From Herbaspirillum aquaticum (GTDB lineage: Bacteria > Pseudomonadota > Gammaproteobacteria > Burkholderiales > Burkholderiaceae_D), in NCBI RefSeq assembly GCF_002213425.1, contig NZ_NJGV01000025.1, positions 42,487 to 106,486 of the forward strand: a stretch of DNA of 64,000 bases, read 5' to 3'. Under the pieces are notes generated by a model. It saw only the letters and a list, made by a program, of their open reading frames with translations. It ran no database searches and was not told the DNA's origin. Made by a program: the position numbers and the translations under genes. Shown piece after piece: positions 35,092-44,890 of the stretch; position 1 is the first letter of the stretch; the number at the start of each line of letters is the position of its first letter.

Positions 35092-38000
35092 TCAGAAACG
35101 CCAGCTGGCCTTCACGGCGGCCGAATGGTTGATGAAGCCACTCCTGCCTTCGGCGTCCAGGCGCAGGGAGACGTCGGTCGCACCCGGCAGCTTGAAGCGA
35201 TAGCTCACGCCGGCCTTCAGCAACCATGGCGAGTGGGCGGGCCCGGCCGTGGTGAAGGACTGGCCAGGTGCCCCCGCATAGGTGGCCACCAGGTCATCGC
35301 GGCCGTTGATGAGATCGTAGCTGGCACCGAGGTAGGTGCTGATCTGCGACGTCGTCGAGAGCGCGTAGTTCAGCCGTGCGCCGGTACCGAGCAACAGGTC
35401 CTCGCTGCGTTTGCCCTGCACGGACAGGTTCAGGTCTCCTGCCCCGCTCTCCACGTAGGACGGGCTTTGCAGGCGGGTGTAGTCGAGCTGCAAGGCCGGT
35501 ACCAGGTGCATTGCTTCATTCAAGGGCAGCGAGAACGAAAGCGTTGCACCCAGATGCGCATCCCAGGCCTGGTAGTTGCTGCGGGCGGTACGGTTGATGC
35601 CTCCGAAGCGCATCTCGCGCGAGAGGCGGTTGCCGTTGCGGCCGACATCAGCCTGCCAGGCCAGCGACAGGTCGCCCACCGGAACCTTGCCGTACAAGGC
35701 CACTACATTGGACTCGATGCGGCTGCGGCTACCGGCCCCGGTGAGGGTGGTGTTGCCCTTGGCACTGGTGCTGGCGTAGGCGTACGACAGGCCGATACGT
35801 CCGTGCTCCAGTTCCATTTCGGCACCGGTCGCCATACCCCAGGTGCTGGCACTGAAGCCTGATTCGCCATTGCGGTCGGCCTGGTTGCTGCGCGATTCGA
35901 AGGGCATGAGCCAGACCTGGCGATCACGCCTGGCCTCGCCCGAGGACAAGCCGCTGCCCACACCCGCGCCGACGTTGCCGGCATCGTTACGGGTGGCAAT
36001 GACGCGATTGACCGAAGCCATGCTGCCACGGATGGCACCGTCGCCGACGTTGCTGGGCAAGGTCTGGCTGGCGGCGCGTTGCACGGCGGTCGCGTCGGGC
36101 AGGCGAACCAGCGCAGCAGCAACTTCAGCCATGTCGCGGCTGGAGGGGTTCAGGACCTGCTGGCCGAGCACCGGGGTGACGGGGGCTGCGGCAGCGGCGG
36201 CGATCATGGTGGGTGATGGAAGGATGACGGGAACGGGTACCGCAGGTACAACAGCTGAGGCTGCCGGTGCAGTTTTTGCTGATGTCGTGGTCGTTGTTCC
36301 TGCTGCTGGTGTGGTTGGGGCTGTTGCAGCGTGCGGATTCGCAGCAGCAGGAATAGCCGCAGGCGGCGTCCTCGTCGACGGATTAGTCGCCGGCGGATTC
36401 GTCACCGGTGGATTAATCGCTGGTGGATTAGTCGCAGGTGGATTAGTCGCAGGCGGATTAATCGCAGGCGAATTAGCCACAGGCGGATTCGTCGCAGGTG
36501 GATTCGTCGCAGGCGGAGTAGTCACAGGCGGATTAATCGCAGGCGGATTCGTCACCGGTGGATTAGTCACAGGCGGATTAATCGCAGGCGGATTCGTCGC
36601 AGGCGGATTCGTCGCAGGTGGATTCGTCGCAGGTGGATTCGTCGCAGGCGGATTCGTCGCAGGCGGATTCGTCACAGGCGGATTCGTCACAGGCGGATTC
36701 GTCACAGGCGGATTCGTCGCAGGTGGATTCGTCGCAGGCGGATTCGTCACCGGTGGATTAGTCACAGGCGGATTCGTCACAGGCGGATTCGTCACAGGCG
36801 GATTCGTCGCAGGTGGATTCGTCGCAGGCGGATTCGTCACCGGTGGATTAGTCACAGGTGGATTCGTCGCAGGTGGATTCGTCGCAGGCGGATTCGTCAC
36901 CGGTGGATTAGTCACAGGCGGATTCGTCACAGGCGGATTCGTCGCAGGTGGATTCGTCGCAGGCGGATTCGTCACCGGTGGATTAGTCACAGGCGGATTC
37001 GTCGCAGGCGGATTCGTCGCAGGCGGAGTAGTCACAGGCGGATTAATCGCAGGCGGATTCGTCACCGGTGGATTAGTCACCGGTGGATTAGTCACAGGCG
37101 GAGTAGTCCCAGGTGGATTAGTCACAGGCGGATTCGTCACAGGCGGATTAGTCGCAGGTGGATTAGTCGCAGGTGGATTAGTCGCAGGCGGATCAGTCGC
37201 CGGTGGATTAGTGACAGGCGGATTCGTCGCAGGCGGATTAATCGCAGGCGGATTCGTCACCGGTGGATTAGTCGCAGGTGGATTAGTCGCAGGCTGATTC
37301 GTCACAGGCGGATCAGTCGCCGGTGGATTAGTCGCCGGTGGATTGATCACCGGCGGATTAGTTACAGGCGGATTAATCGCAGGCGGATTCGTCACCGGTG
37401 GATTGGTCACCGGTGGATTGGTCGCAGGTGGATTAGTCGCAGGCGGATTCGTCACAGGCGGATCAGTCGCCGGTGGATTAGTTACAGGCGGATTAATCGC
37501 AGGCGGATTCGTCACAGGCGGATCAGTCGCCGGTGGATTAGTTACAGGCGGATTAATCGCAGGCGGATTCGTCACAGGCGGATCAGTCGCCGGTGGATTA
37601 GTCACAGGCGGATTCGTCACCGGTGCATTAGTCACAGGCGGACTAATCGCAGGCGGATCAGTCGCAGGCGGATTCGTCGCAGGTGGATTGATCACCGGCG
37701 GATTAGTTACAGGCGGATTAATCGCAGGCGGATTAGTCACAGGCGGATTAGTCACAGGCGGATTCGTCACCGGTGGATTAGTCACAGGCGGACTAATCGC
37801 AGGCGGATCAGTCGCAGGCGGATTCGTCGCAGGTGGATTAGTCGCCGGCGGATCAGTCGCAGGTGGATTAGTCGCCGGCGGATTAGTTGCAGGTGGATTA
37901 GTTGCAGGTGGATTCGTCGCAGGTGGATTCGTCGTAGGCGGATCAGTCGCAGGAGGATTAGTCGCTGGCGGATTAGTCGCTGGCGGATTCGTCGCTGGCG

Positions 38001-38406
38001 GATTCGTCGCTGGCGGATTCGTCGCAGGTGGATTCGTCGCAGGTGGATCAGTCGCAGGCGGATTAGTTGGAGGCGGATTCGTCGCAGGTGGATTCGTCGC
38101 AGGTGGATCAGTCGCAGGCGGATTAGTTGGAGGCGGATTCGTCGCAGGTGGATCAGTCGCAGGTGGATCAGTCGCAGGTGGATCAGTCGCAGGCGGATTA
38201 GTTGGAGGCGGAGTGGTCTCCGATGAGGTTGTATTTTGTGTAATAAATAATGTCGGGTTCGTTCCTGACAGTGCGGACTGTGCACCGGCTGGCATGCTAA
38301 GGACCGGGCCCAGCGTCAGCACTACGGCTATGTAGAGACTCTGCTTGCGCAGACCACCAGGCGACATCGTTTCGACCCGCTTGGTCTGTTTATTTTGCTT
38401 CTTCAT
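35092..38406 (-). CDS. Autotransporter with Pro/Thr pentapeptide-repeat passenger (no enzymatic domain)
   Basis: 1104-residue protein. The N-terminus (MKKQNKQTKRVETMSPGGLR, then a hydrophobic core and AGAQS) is clearly paralogous to the signal region of the protease autotransporter. After 64 residues, about 615 residues consist of NPPAT/NPPVT/DPPAT/NPPAI pentapeptides, with no other passenger. A short Ala/Pro linker leads to a C-terminal barrel nearly identical in pattern to the first gene (RDRQVWLMPFESRSN, GAGSRSRIESNVVALYG, LQLDYTRLQSPSYVE, ending KASWRF). The product may be a long surface fibre or stalk, possibly glycosylated on Thr. Expression probably parallels the paralogue because the upstream elements match. 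Annotation as an autotransporter is safe; the fibre role is inferred. Confidence 0.88.
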   Translation of the reverse strand: MKKQNKQTKRVETMSPGGLRKQSLYIAVVLTLGPVLSMPAGAQSALSGTNPTLFITQNTTSSETTPPPTNPPATDPPATDPPATDPPATNPPPTNPPATDPPATNPPATNPPPTNPPATDPPATNPPATNPPATNPPATNPPATNPPATNPPATDPPTTNPPATNPPATNPPATNPPATNPPATDPPATNPPATNPPATDPPAISPPVTNPPVTNPPVTNPPVTNPPAINPPVTNPPVINPPATNPPATDPPAISPPVTNAPVTNPPVTNPPATDPPVTNPPAINPPVTNPPATDPPVTNPPAINPPVTNPPATDPPVTNPPATNPPATNPPVTNPPVTNPPAINPPVTNPPVINPPATNPPATDPPVTNQPATNPPATNPPVTNPPAINPPATNPPVTNPPATDPPATNPPATNPPATNPPVTNPPVTNPPGTTPPVTNPPVTNPPVTNPPAINPPVTTPPATNPPATNPPVTNPPVTNPPATNPPATNPPVTNPPVTNPPVTNPPATNPPATNPPVTNPPVTNPPATNPPATNPPVTNPPVTNPPVTNPPVTNPPATNPPATNPPVTNPPVTNPPVTNPPATNPPATNPPATNPPATNPPATNPPAINPPVTNPPVTNPPAINPPVTTPPATNPPATNPPVANSPAINPPATNPPATNPPAINPPVTNPPATNPSTRTPPAAIPAAANPHAATAPTTPAAGTTTTTSAKTAPAASAVVPAVPVPVILPSPTMIAAAAAAPVTPVLGQQVLNPSSRDMAEVAAALVRLPDATAVQRAASQTLPSNVGDGAIRGSMASVNRVIATRNDAGNVGAGVGSGLSSGEARRDRQVWLMPFESRSNQADRNGESGFSASTWGMATGAEMELEHGRIGLSYAYASTSAKGNTTLTGAGSRSRIESNVVALYGKVPVGDLSLAWQADVGRNGNRLSREMRFGGINRTARSNYQAWDAHLGATLSFSLPLNEAMHLVPALQLDYTRLQSPSYVESGAGDLNLSVQGKRSEDLLLGTGARLNYALSTTSQISTYLGASYDLINGRDDLVATYAGAPGQSFTTAGPAHSPWLLKAGVSYRFKLPGATDVSLRLDAEGRSGFINHSAAVKASWRF
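36380..38217 (-). repeat. 15-bp tandem repeat region (about 120 units) encoding NPPAT-like pentapeptides
   Basis: A consensus 15-bp unit ACGAATCCGCCTGCG and close variants is repeated about 120 times. Variation is mainly A/V/I at the fourth residue and N/D at the first. Units form higher-order blocks. Because no stop codons occur in any frame, long spurious open frames appear on the opposite strand. Confidence 0.95.
37441..37602 (-). repeat. Perfect 60-bp higher-order tandem repeat
   Basis: The 60 bp at 37441-37500 and 37501-37560 are identical, and the first 42 bp of the next block also match. This shows recent expansion by four-pentapeptide units. Confidence 0.9.
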
Positions 38407-38503
38407 CTTGCCATCCTATATTTTGGGCGGATGCCATTTCAGATTGAAATCTGTATTCCACCCTTGTTTTATCCCTCCCTGCCTACCGGCTTTAACCGAT
38501 TTA

Positions 38504-38558
38504 TGTAGAGGCGCATTGTCTTAGGGAGGATGACATTTCAGTCATTGTCTATTGGTGC
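38504..38558. promoter_or_regulatory. Conserved upstream element of autotransporter 2
   Basis: Counterpart of 34869-34922, about 100 bp upstream of the start codon, with two CATTGTC copies at 38514-38520 and 38543-38549. The rest of the gap 38407-38796 shows no gene; it contains the efflux-operon terminator at its right end. Confidence 0.5.
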
Positions 38559-38693
38559 AGATCGAGCAAAAGAAGCGTCCGTTTTCATGAGTCTGAGAAG
38601 ACGCGACCGCGAGGAAGAGAAGAGGAAGCGCAGACCCGCAGACTGGCCCGACAGTCAGGATCATTAGCGCACCTGGGCAACGGTGCCACACAA

Positions 38694-38738
38694 AAGAAGA
38701 AAAAAAATCGCCGCATGCATAGCTACACGCGGCGATTT
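38694..38738 (-). terminator. Rho-independent terminator of the efflux operon
   Basis: On the minus strand a 10-bp stem (aaatcgccgc / gcggcgattt) is followed by a long T-tract. It lies about 60 bp past the stop of the outer-membrane factor gene. Confidence 0.85.
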
Positions 38739-38796
38739 GGAGGTAAGGATCAATTCAGATGACACGAGCCGGAGCAACCCTGTCAGCTAGCAAATT

Positions 38797-40275
38797 TCAG
38801 AGCGCTTCCTCCGACCACCCCAACCCCAGCGCCTTCTGGATCCCTACAAAACTGCGGGTCAGATTGGCCTCGGCCTGCAACAGGTTCTGCTGCGCCGTGA
38901 TCTGCTGGCGCGTGGTGTCGAGCACTTCGATCAGCGTACCGGTACCGGCCTGGTAACGCTGCCGCGCCAACACCAGCGCACGGTCGGCCGAGACCTTGGT
39001 GCGCGCGATGGTGGCCACGCTCACCCGCCCATAGCGGAAGCGCGAGAGCGCATCCTCGGCATCGCGCAACGCTTCCAGCACCGACTGGCGATACTTCATC
39101 TCGGCCTCGTCGCGCACCCGCTCGGCTTGCGTGACACGCGCCTTGGCGCGGCCAAAGTCGAGGAAATTCCAGCTCAACATGGGCGCACCCAGCGCCGCAA
39201 AATCATCCAGGCGCGTCAGGTCAGATGGATGCGTTCCACCCAGCCCGATCACGCCAAACAGCTTCAGGCTGGGGTAGCGCGCCGCTTCAGCCTGCCCGAT
39301 CTTGGCCGTGTCGGCCGCCAGCGTGCGTTCAGCAGCCCGCACATCAGGACGGCGACGCAGCAGCGAGACCGGGTCCCCCACCGCCACCTGCTGCGGCGGC
39401 AGCGGCACCGGGGCAGTGGCCGCCAATTCCACATCCAGCGTGCCCGGCTCCTGTCCCAGCAGCGTGGCCAGTTGATTGAGGTAGGCATCGCGCTCGGCCT
39501 GCAGCGGGACCAGATCGGCACGGCTGGCATCAAGCTGGTTCTGCACGCGCAATTGATCCAGCGAAGAGGCCGTGCCGCGCTCGACGCGCTGTCCGGTCAG
39601 CTGCAGCATCTGCTCCTGCGCCTGCACCGCTTCCTGGCCCAGCGACAGACGCAGCTGGCGCTCGCGCAGGCTGATGTAGGCACTGGCCACCTCAGCGGCC
39701 AGGCTCACCTGCACATCCGCCAGCGTAGCCTGCGCCGCATCAGCGGTAGCGCTAGCCGCTTCCACAGCACGGCGGCGGGCACCGAAGAGATCGATCTCCC
39801 AGCTGGCGTCAAAACCGACGCTGTAGAGATTGGCGCTGGTCGGCGAGCCATTGCCGGAACTGGAGCCGCCGGTCAGCGCGCCCAGGTTGGCCGGTGGCAG
39901 GCGCGCATGCCCGGCCAAGGCCGAGGCACCGACGCTGGGTGCGGCATTGGCCTGTTCCAGCGCCAGGCCAGCACGCGATTGCTGCAGGCGGGCACGCGCC
40001 ACGCCCAGGTTCGGATTGGCTTGCAGGGCGCGCGCGATGAGGCTGTCCAGTTCGCTGTCGCCCAGCCCTTGCCACCACTGGTTGATCGGTGCGGCAGCAT
40101 TGGCGCTGTCGCCGCCGCGCACGAAGTGCTGGGTGTGCGCCGCTTGCGGGGCGGCATCGGGCGGGCCGGCGTAGTCCGGTCCGAGGGCGGAACAGCCGGC
40201 CAGCAGCGCGGCGGCCGCCAGCGCGATCAGGTGCACGGCCGGGAAGGAAGAGGAAGTCTTGTCCATGTTGATCAT
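38797..40275 (-). CDS. Efflux outer-membrane lipoprotein, NodT/OprM family
   Basis: 492-residue outer-membrane factor that forms the exit duct of a tripartite pump. A lipoprotein signal (ALAAAALLAGCSALGPDY) has Cys as acylation site, then two repeated helical/beta units (WWQGLGDSELDSLIARALQANPNLGVARARLQQSRA and the later LSWNFLDFGRAKARVTQAERVRDEAEMKYRQSVLEALRDAEDALSRF). The start at 40275 overlaps the transporter stop by 1 bp; MDKTSSS at 40266 is an alternative. Last gene of the MarR-controlled operon. Confidence 0.92.
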   Translation of the reverse strand: MINMDKTSSSFPAVHLIALAAAALLAGCSALGPDYAGPPDAAPQAAHTQHFVRGGDSANAAAPINQWWQGLGDSELDSLIARALQANPNLGVARARLQQSRAGLALEQANAAPSVGASALAGHARLPPANLGALTGGSSSGNGSPTSANLYSVGFDASWEIDLFGARRRAVEAASATADAAQATLADVQVSLAAEVASAYISLRERQLRLSLGQEAVQAQEQMLQLTGQRVERGTASSLDQLRVQNQLDASRADLVPLQAERDAYLNQLATLLGQEPGTLDVELAATAPVPLPPQQVAVGDPVSLLRRRPDVRAAERTLAADTAKIGQAEAARYPSLKLFGVIGLGGTHPSDLTRLDDFAALGAPMLSWNFLDFGRAKARVTQAERVRDEAEMKYRQSVLEALRDAEDALSRFRYGRVSVATIARTKVSADRALVLARQRYQAGTGTLIEVLDTTRQQITAQQNLLQAEANLTRSFVGIQKALGLGWSEEAL

Positions 40276-41843
40276 CAATGAGAAGCCACCGGTGCGGCAT
40301 TGGTCGGCAAGGGGCGCAGGAACAGCACCAGCGGAGTCACGCAGAGGATGGCCACGCCCAGCAGCCAGAACAGGTCGGCATAGGTCATGGTCAGCGCCTG
40401 CGCCTGGATGGTGGCGCCCATGAGCTGGATCGCCACATCCTGCCCGCCCAGCAGATGGCCTTGTGCGGCGATGCCGGACTGCACCAGGTCGGAATTGGCG
40501 TTGAGGCTTTCTTCGAGGCGGCGGCTGTGCAGCCACAGCCGCTGGTCCTGGATCACGGCGATGGCCGCCAGCGCCAGCGAGCCACCGAGATTGCGCGCGG
40601 CACTGTAGAGGCCGGACGCATCCCCTGCCTGCGACGGCGGCACCGAGCGGATCGCCGCCTGGTTCAGGAACAGCATCGCCAGCACCGTGCCGACCCCGCG
40701 CATCAGCTGGGAGGCCACGAAGGATCCGCCATAGGACAACGGGCTCAGGTCGGTCTCAATGAAGGCGGAGGTCGCCAGCAGCAGGAAGCCGGTGCCCACG
40801 GCAATGCGGATATCCACCAGCCTCATCAGCAAGGGCGTGAAGGGCATCATCAGGATCATCGGCACGCCCGAGAGCAGCACGATCCAGCCCGACTGCAGCG
40901 AGTTGTAGCCGGCGATGCCGGAGAGGAACTGCGGGATCACGTAAGCCGTGCCATAGAGCGCCACGCCGACGATCATGGCCATCATCACCACTGACCCGAA
41001 CTGGCGGTCGCGCAGGAGCCGCAGCTGGATCACCGGATGGCGCGCACGTACCTGGCCGATGGCCAGCAGGATGAAGCCGAGCAGGGAGGTAGCGGCCAGC
41101 CAGCGGATATCGGGCGAGGAAAACCACTGCTCGCGCTCGCCTTCCTCCAGGACCACCGTCAGTCCACCCAGGCCCAGCGCCAGGCCGGCGATACCGAACC
41201 AGTCGGCCTCGGCCAGCTGCTCGAACTTGGGCCGTTCATAGGGAATGGCCACCAGCAGCAAGGTGATCAGGGCCGCCCCCACTGGCAGGTTGATGAAGAA
41301 GGCGTAGTGCCAGCTGACGTTCTCGGTCAACCAGCCACCCATCACCGGCCCCAGCACCGGCCCCAGGATGGCGGTAGCGCCGAACAGGGCATTGCCGACC
41401 GGCTGCTGCGAACGGGGCAGGCGCGTGGCGATGATGGTCATGGCCGTGGGAATGAGCGCGCCGCCGGTGAAACCCTGCCCCACCCGGCCCACGATCATCA
41501 TCGGCAGCGTGGTCGAGAGGCCGCACAGCACCGAGAACAAGGTGAAGAGGCTGGCGGCAGTGAGCAGCAGCACCCGCAATCCCAGCAGCCGTTCCAGCCA
41601 GGCCGACATGGGGATGATGACGATCTCGGCCACCAGGTAGGCGGTGGCGATCCAGGTCCCTTCCGTGCCTGAGGCACCGATTTCGCCCTGGATGGTGGGC
41701 AGGGAGGAATTGACGATGGAGATGTCCAGCGTGGCCATGAGCGCGCCCAGCGTGCCTGCGGCCACCGCCAGCCAGGCGGCGGCGTCGGCCTTTTCCGGCT
41801 GGGCGCCCTGCCCTGCGGGCTTGGCGGGGGCGGCGCTGCTCAC
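40275..41843 (-). CDS. DHA2-family MFS drug transporter (EmrB-like)
   Basis: 522-residue inner-membrane antiporter of the 14-helix DHA2 family. Landmarks: LGALMATLDISIVNSSLPTIQGEIG (motif D1), WIATAYLVAEIVIIPMSAWLERLLGLRVLLL (motif A), GRVGQGFTGGALIPTAMTI (motif B), and GPVLGPVMGGWLTENVSWHYAFFINLPVG (motif C). Expels hydrophobic compounds by proton antiport with the HlyD and NodT partners. Overlaps the HlyD gene stop by 4 bp. The substrate range is not predictable from the sequence. Confidence 0.93.
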   Translation of the reverse strand: MSSAAPAKPAGQGAQPEKADAAAWLAVAAGTLGALMATLDISIVNSSLPTIQGEIGASGTEGTWIATAYLVAEIVIIPMSAWLERLLGLRVLLLTAASLFTLFSVLCGLSTTLPMMIVGRVGQGFTGGALIPTAMTIIATRLPRSQQPVGNALFGATAILGPVLGPVMGGWLTENVSWHYAFFINLPVGAALITLLLVAIPYERPKFEQLAEADWFGIAGLALGLGGLTVVLEEGEREQWFSSPDIRWLAATSLLGFILLAIGQVRARHPVIQLRLLRDRQFGSVVMMAMIVGVALYGTAYVIPQFLSGIAGYNSLQSGWIVLLSGVPMILMMPFTPLLMRLVDIRIAVGTGFLLLATSAFIETDLSPLSYGGSFVASQLMRGVGTVLAMLFLNQAAIRSVPPSQAGDASGLYSAARNLGGSLALAAIAVIQDQRLWLHSRRLEESLNANSDLVQSGIAAQGHLLGGQDVAIQLMGATIQAQALTMTYADLFWLLGVAILCVTPLVLFLRPLPTNAAPVASH

Positions 41844-43045
41844 TGTGGCTCCTTGCGGGTGGCGTTGCTCTCGCTGTTGCGCTCGCGCAGCGCACGCAGT
41901 TCATCCTTGGCCGCGATGGTGTTGACTTCCACCGTCACCGACAGGCCCGCCACGAAGGCGCGGGTTTCTTCCGGCGTGGCATCGACGGCCACGCGCACGG
42001 GGACGCGCTGGACGATCTTGGTGAAGTTGCCGGTGGCATTCTGCGGCGGCAGCAGCGAGAACTGGGCGCCGGTGCCCGGCGAGAGGCTTTCCACATGGCC
42101 GTGGAATTCCACGCCCGGCAAGGCATCGACCTTGATGATCGCGGGCTGGCCAATGCGCATGATGCCGATCTGGGTTTCCTTGAAATTGGCCGAGACGTAG
42201 AAACGAGTCGGAACCACGGTCATCATGCGCGTGCCGGGCGAGACGAACTGGCCGACACGGACCTGCTTGTCACCGATGCGGCCGTCGACGGCGGCGCGGA
42301 TTTCGGTATAGCCGAGGTTGACACTGGCGGCGTCGTATTGCGCCTTGGCCGTCTCGCCCTGGGCCTGGGCCTGGCGCACCTGGGCCTGCAGCGAGCGCAC
42401 CCGCAGCTGTGCGGCATCCAGCGCGGCGCGGCGTGCGGCGACCGTGCTGCGCGCCTGGGCCTGCTGGTTGCGCAAGGTGGTCAGGCGTTCACGGGTTTCG
42501 GCACCGGAGGCGGCCAAGGGCGTGTAGCGTTCCACTTCGGCGGTGGCGAATCGGGCATCTTCGTCGGCGGAGGCCAGTTGCGCCTTGGCCTGTGCAATGG
42601 CGGCCTGCTGTTCGGCCAGTTGGGCATTGGCGGCTTCCTCGCTGGCGCTGGCGGCGTCGATCTGGGCTTTGGCCTGGGCGGCCTGGGCGGAATAATCGCG
42701 CGCATCGATGCGCACCAAGGGCTGGCCGGCCTTGACGATCTGGTTGTCCGCCACCAGTACCTGGTCGACATAGCCGGTGACCTTGGAGGACACCGTCACG
42801 CTGTCGGCTTGGACGAAGGCGTCGTTGGTGCTCTCCAGGTACTTGCCGCGGAACTGGTAGTACAGCACCCAGGCCGCCACGATCAGCAGCACCAGCAAGC
42901 CCAGCGCACGCAGGATGAAGCGGGCCCGCGGACTCATGCGTTTCTTGGGAGCGGTGTTCTTGTTGCTGCCGGTGGTGGAGGCATCCGGCTGGGAAGGACT
43001 GGCTTCTGTATTGCTGGATGTGCTGCTGGGTGTGGCGTCTGTCAT
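41840..43045 (-). CDS. HlyD-family membrane-fusion protein (EmrA-like)
   Basis: 401-residue periplasmic adaptor. Cytoplasmic Ser/Thr-rich N-terminus, one membrane helix (FILRALGLLVLLIVAAWVLYY, about 43-63), lipoyl-type half motifs (DAFVQADSVTVSSKVTGYVDQVLVADNQIVKAGQPLVRID), a long alpha-hairpin coiled coil (about 110-225, QAKAQIDAASASEEAANAQLAEQQAAI...), and the beta-barrel (YTEIRAAVDGRIGDKQVRVGQFVSPGTRMMTVVP). The start at 43045 (MTDATPSS) follows AGGATA; an upstream ATG would pass through the regulatory region. First gene of the efflux operon, facing the MarR gene. Confidence 0.93.
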   Translation of the reverse strand: MTDATPSSTSSNTEASPSQPDASTTGSNKNTAPKKRMSPRARFILRALGLLVLLIVAAWVLYYQFRGKYLESTNDAFVQADSVTVSSKVTGYVDQVLVADNQIVKAGQPLVRIDARDYSAQAAQAKAQIDAASASEEAANAQLAEQQAAIAQAKAQLASADEDARFATAEVERYTPLAASGAETRERLTTLRNQQAQARSTVAARRAALDAAQLRVRSLQAQVRQAQAQGETAKAQYDAASVNLGYTEIRAAVDGRIGDKQVRVGQFVSPGTRMMTVVPTRFYVSANFKETQIGIMRIGQPAIIKVDALPGVEFHGHVESLSPGTGAQFSLLPPQNATGNFTKIVQRVPVRVAVDATPEETRAFVAGLSVTVEVNTIAAKDELRALRERNSESNATRKEPQ

Positions 43046-43089
43046 CTTTTTTATCCTAATATCTGGGCGCGGAGGGCTGCAAACTGAAT

Positions 43090-43172
43090 CAATACACTGG
43101 CTGAACTGTGTTGATGACGGGCAATACACTTCACACGCCAGCACCAATACAGTGGCAATACGGGGTCAATAC
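43090..43172. promoter_or_regulatory. Five CAATAC direct repeats in the efflux/MarR intergenic region
   Basis: CAATAC starts at 43090, 43122, 43145, 43156 and 43167; the last three are spaced exactly 11 bp. Their number in such a short region exceeds chance expectation, and helical phasing suggests protein binding. Confidence 0.45.
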
Positions 43173-43206
43173 AGCTTTCCCCAACCGAACGGGGAAATTA
43201 ATGAGG

Positions 43207-43223
43207 TACCATATGATATGGTA
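43207..43223. promoter_or_regulatory. MarR-type operator palindrome
   Basis: TACCATATGATATGGTA is a perfect 17-bp dyad with central G, 13 bp upstream of the marR-type start codon and between it and the efflux operon. Size and symmetry fit a MarR dimer site; it contains TATGAT, which could be a -10 element. Confidence 0.7.
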
Positions 43224-43235
43224 TCTGGAAAAATC

Positions 43236-43760
43236 ATGTCTACAGGCTTTACAAACGATGACAGCAGCAGTGCCGCCGAGGCCCTGCGCGACTTCTACAT
43301 CCGCTCGCACCGAACGCTGGACAAGCTCATGGCCGGCGAAGGCGCCTCATTGGCGCGCAACAAGATGCTCGGCCACATCGAGCGCAACAGCCCGGTGCGC
43401 GCGGCGGACCTGGCGACGGCCTTTGGCTTCGCGCCGCGCACCATCACCGAGGCCATCGATGCCCTGGAACGCGATGGACTGGTCCAGCGCACTGGCGACA
43501 CCACTGACCGCCGGGTCAAATACATCGCTTTGACAGCGTCGGGCAAAGAAGTGCTGCGGGCCTCGGAGCCGGTGAAAAAAACCTTCATCGACGGACTGTT
43601 CGCTGCCTTGAACGAAAAAGAAATCGCGGCGCTGACCACTGTATTGGGCAAGCTCAACCATCGGTTGGCTGAATTGGAAGAGGTGGTTTCCTCAAATGCA
43701 CCGCTGCCCGCCGCAACAACGGATGAGCTGCCCGCCAAACGCAGCCGCAAGAAAAGCTGA
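43236..43760 (+). CDS. MarR-family transcriptional repressor of the efflux operon
   Basis: 174-residue winged-helix regulator. Core: KMLGHIERNSPVRAADLATAFGFAPRTITEAIDALERDGLVQRTGDTTDRRVKYIALTASGKEVL, the MarR recognition helix and wing with DRR. A C-terminal extension is Lys/Arg-rich (PAKRSRKKS). The ATG at 43236 (MSTGFTNDD) is favoured; an in-frame ATG at 43218 would lie inside the palindrome. Divergent to emrAB/NodT-type genes, the classic arrangement for a local drug-sensing repressor. Confidence 0.9.
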   Translation: MSTGFTNDDSSSAAEALRDFYIRSHRTLDKLMAGEGASLARNKMLGHIERNSPVRAADLATAFGFAPRTITEAIDALERDGLVQRTGDTTDRRVKYIALTASGKEVLRASEPVKKTFIDGLFAALNEKEIAALTTVLGKLNHRLAELEEVVSSNAPLPAATTDELPAKRSRKKS

Positions 43761-43780
43761 AACGACCGAACAGGCATAAA

Positions 43781-43807
43781 AAAAACGCTCCCGCAAAGGG
43801 GAGCGTC
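43781..43807 (-). terminator. Rho-independent terminator of pip
   Basis: On the minus strand an 8-bp stem (acgctccc / gggagcgt) followed by a T-tract, about 50 bp past the pip stop and convergent with the MarR gene. Confidence 0.8.
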
Positions 43808-43854
43808 AGGCAGGCTGTGCGGCCAGATCGCTGGCCGCGTTCAGCGCAAAAGCA

Positions 43855-44868
<1,014 letters not shown>

Positions 44869-44890
44869 TCAGGACAAGAACGCAGCGTCG

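Noticed and set aside
36331..38226. Long plus-strand frames (over 600 codons, Arg-rich) opposite the second autotransporter
   Set aside because: They are a by-product of the 15-bp stop-free repeat. No start signal, no family, and the minus-strand frame has signal peptide and barrel.
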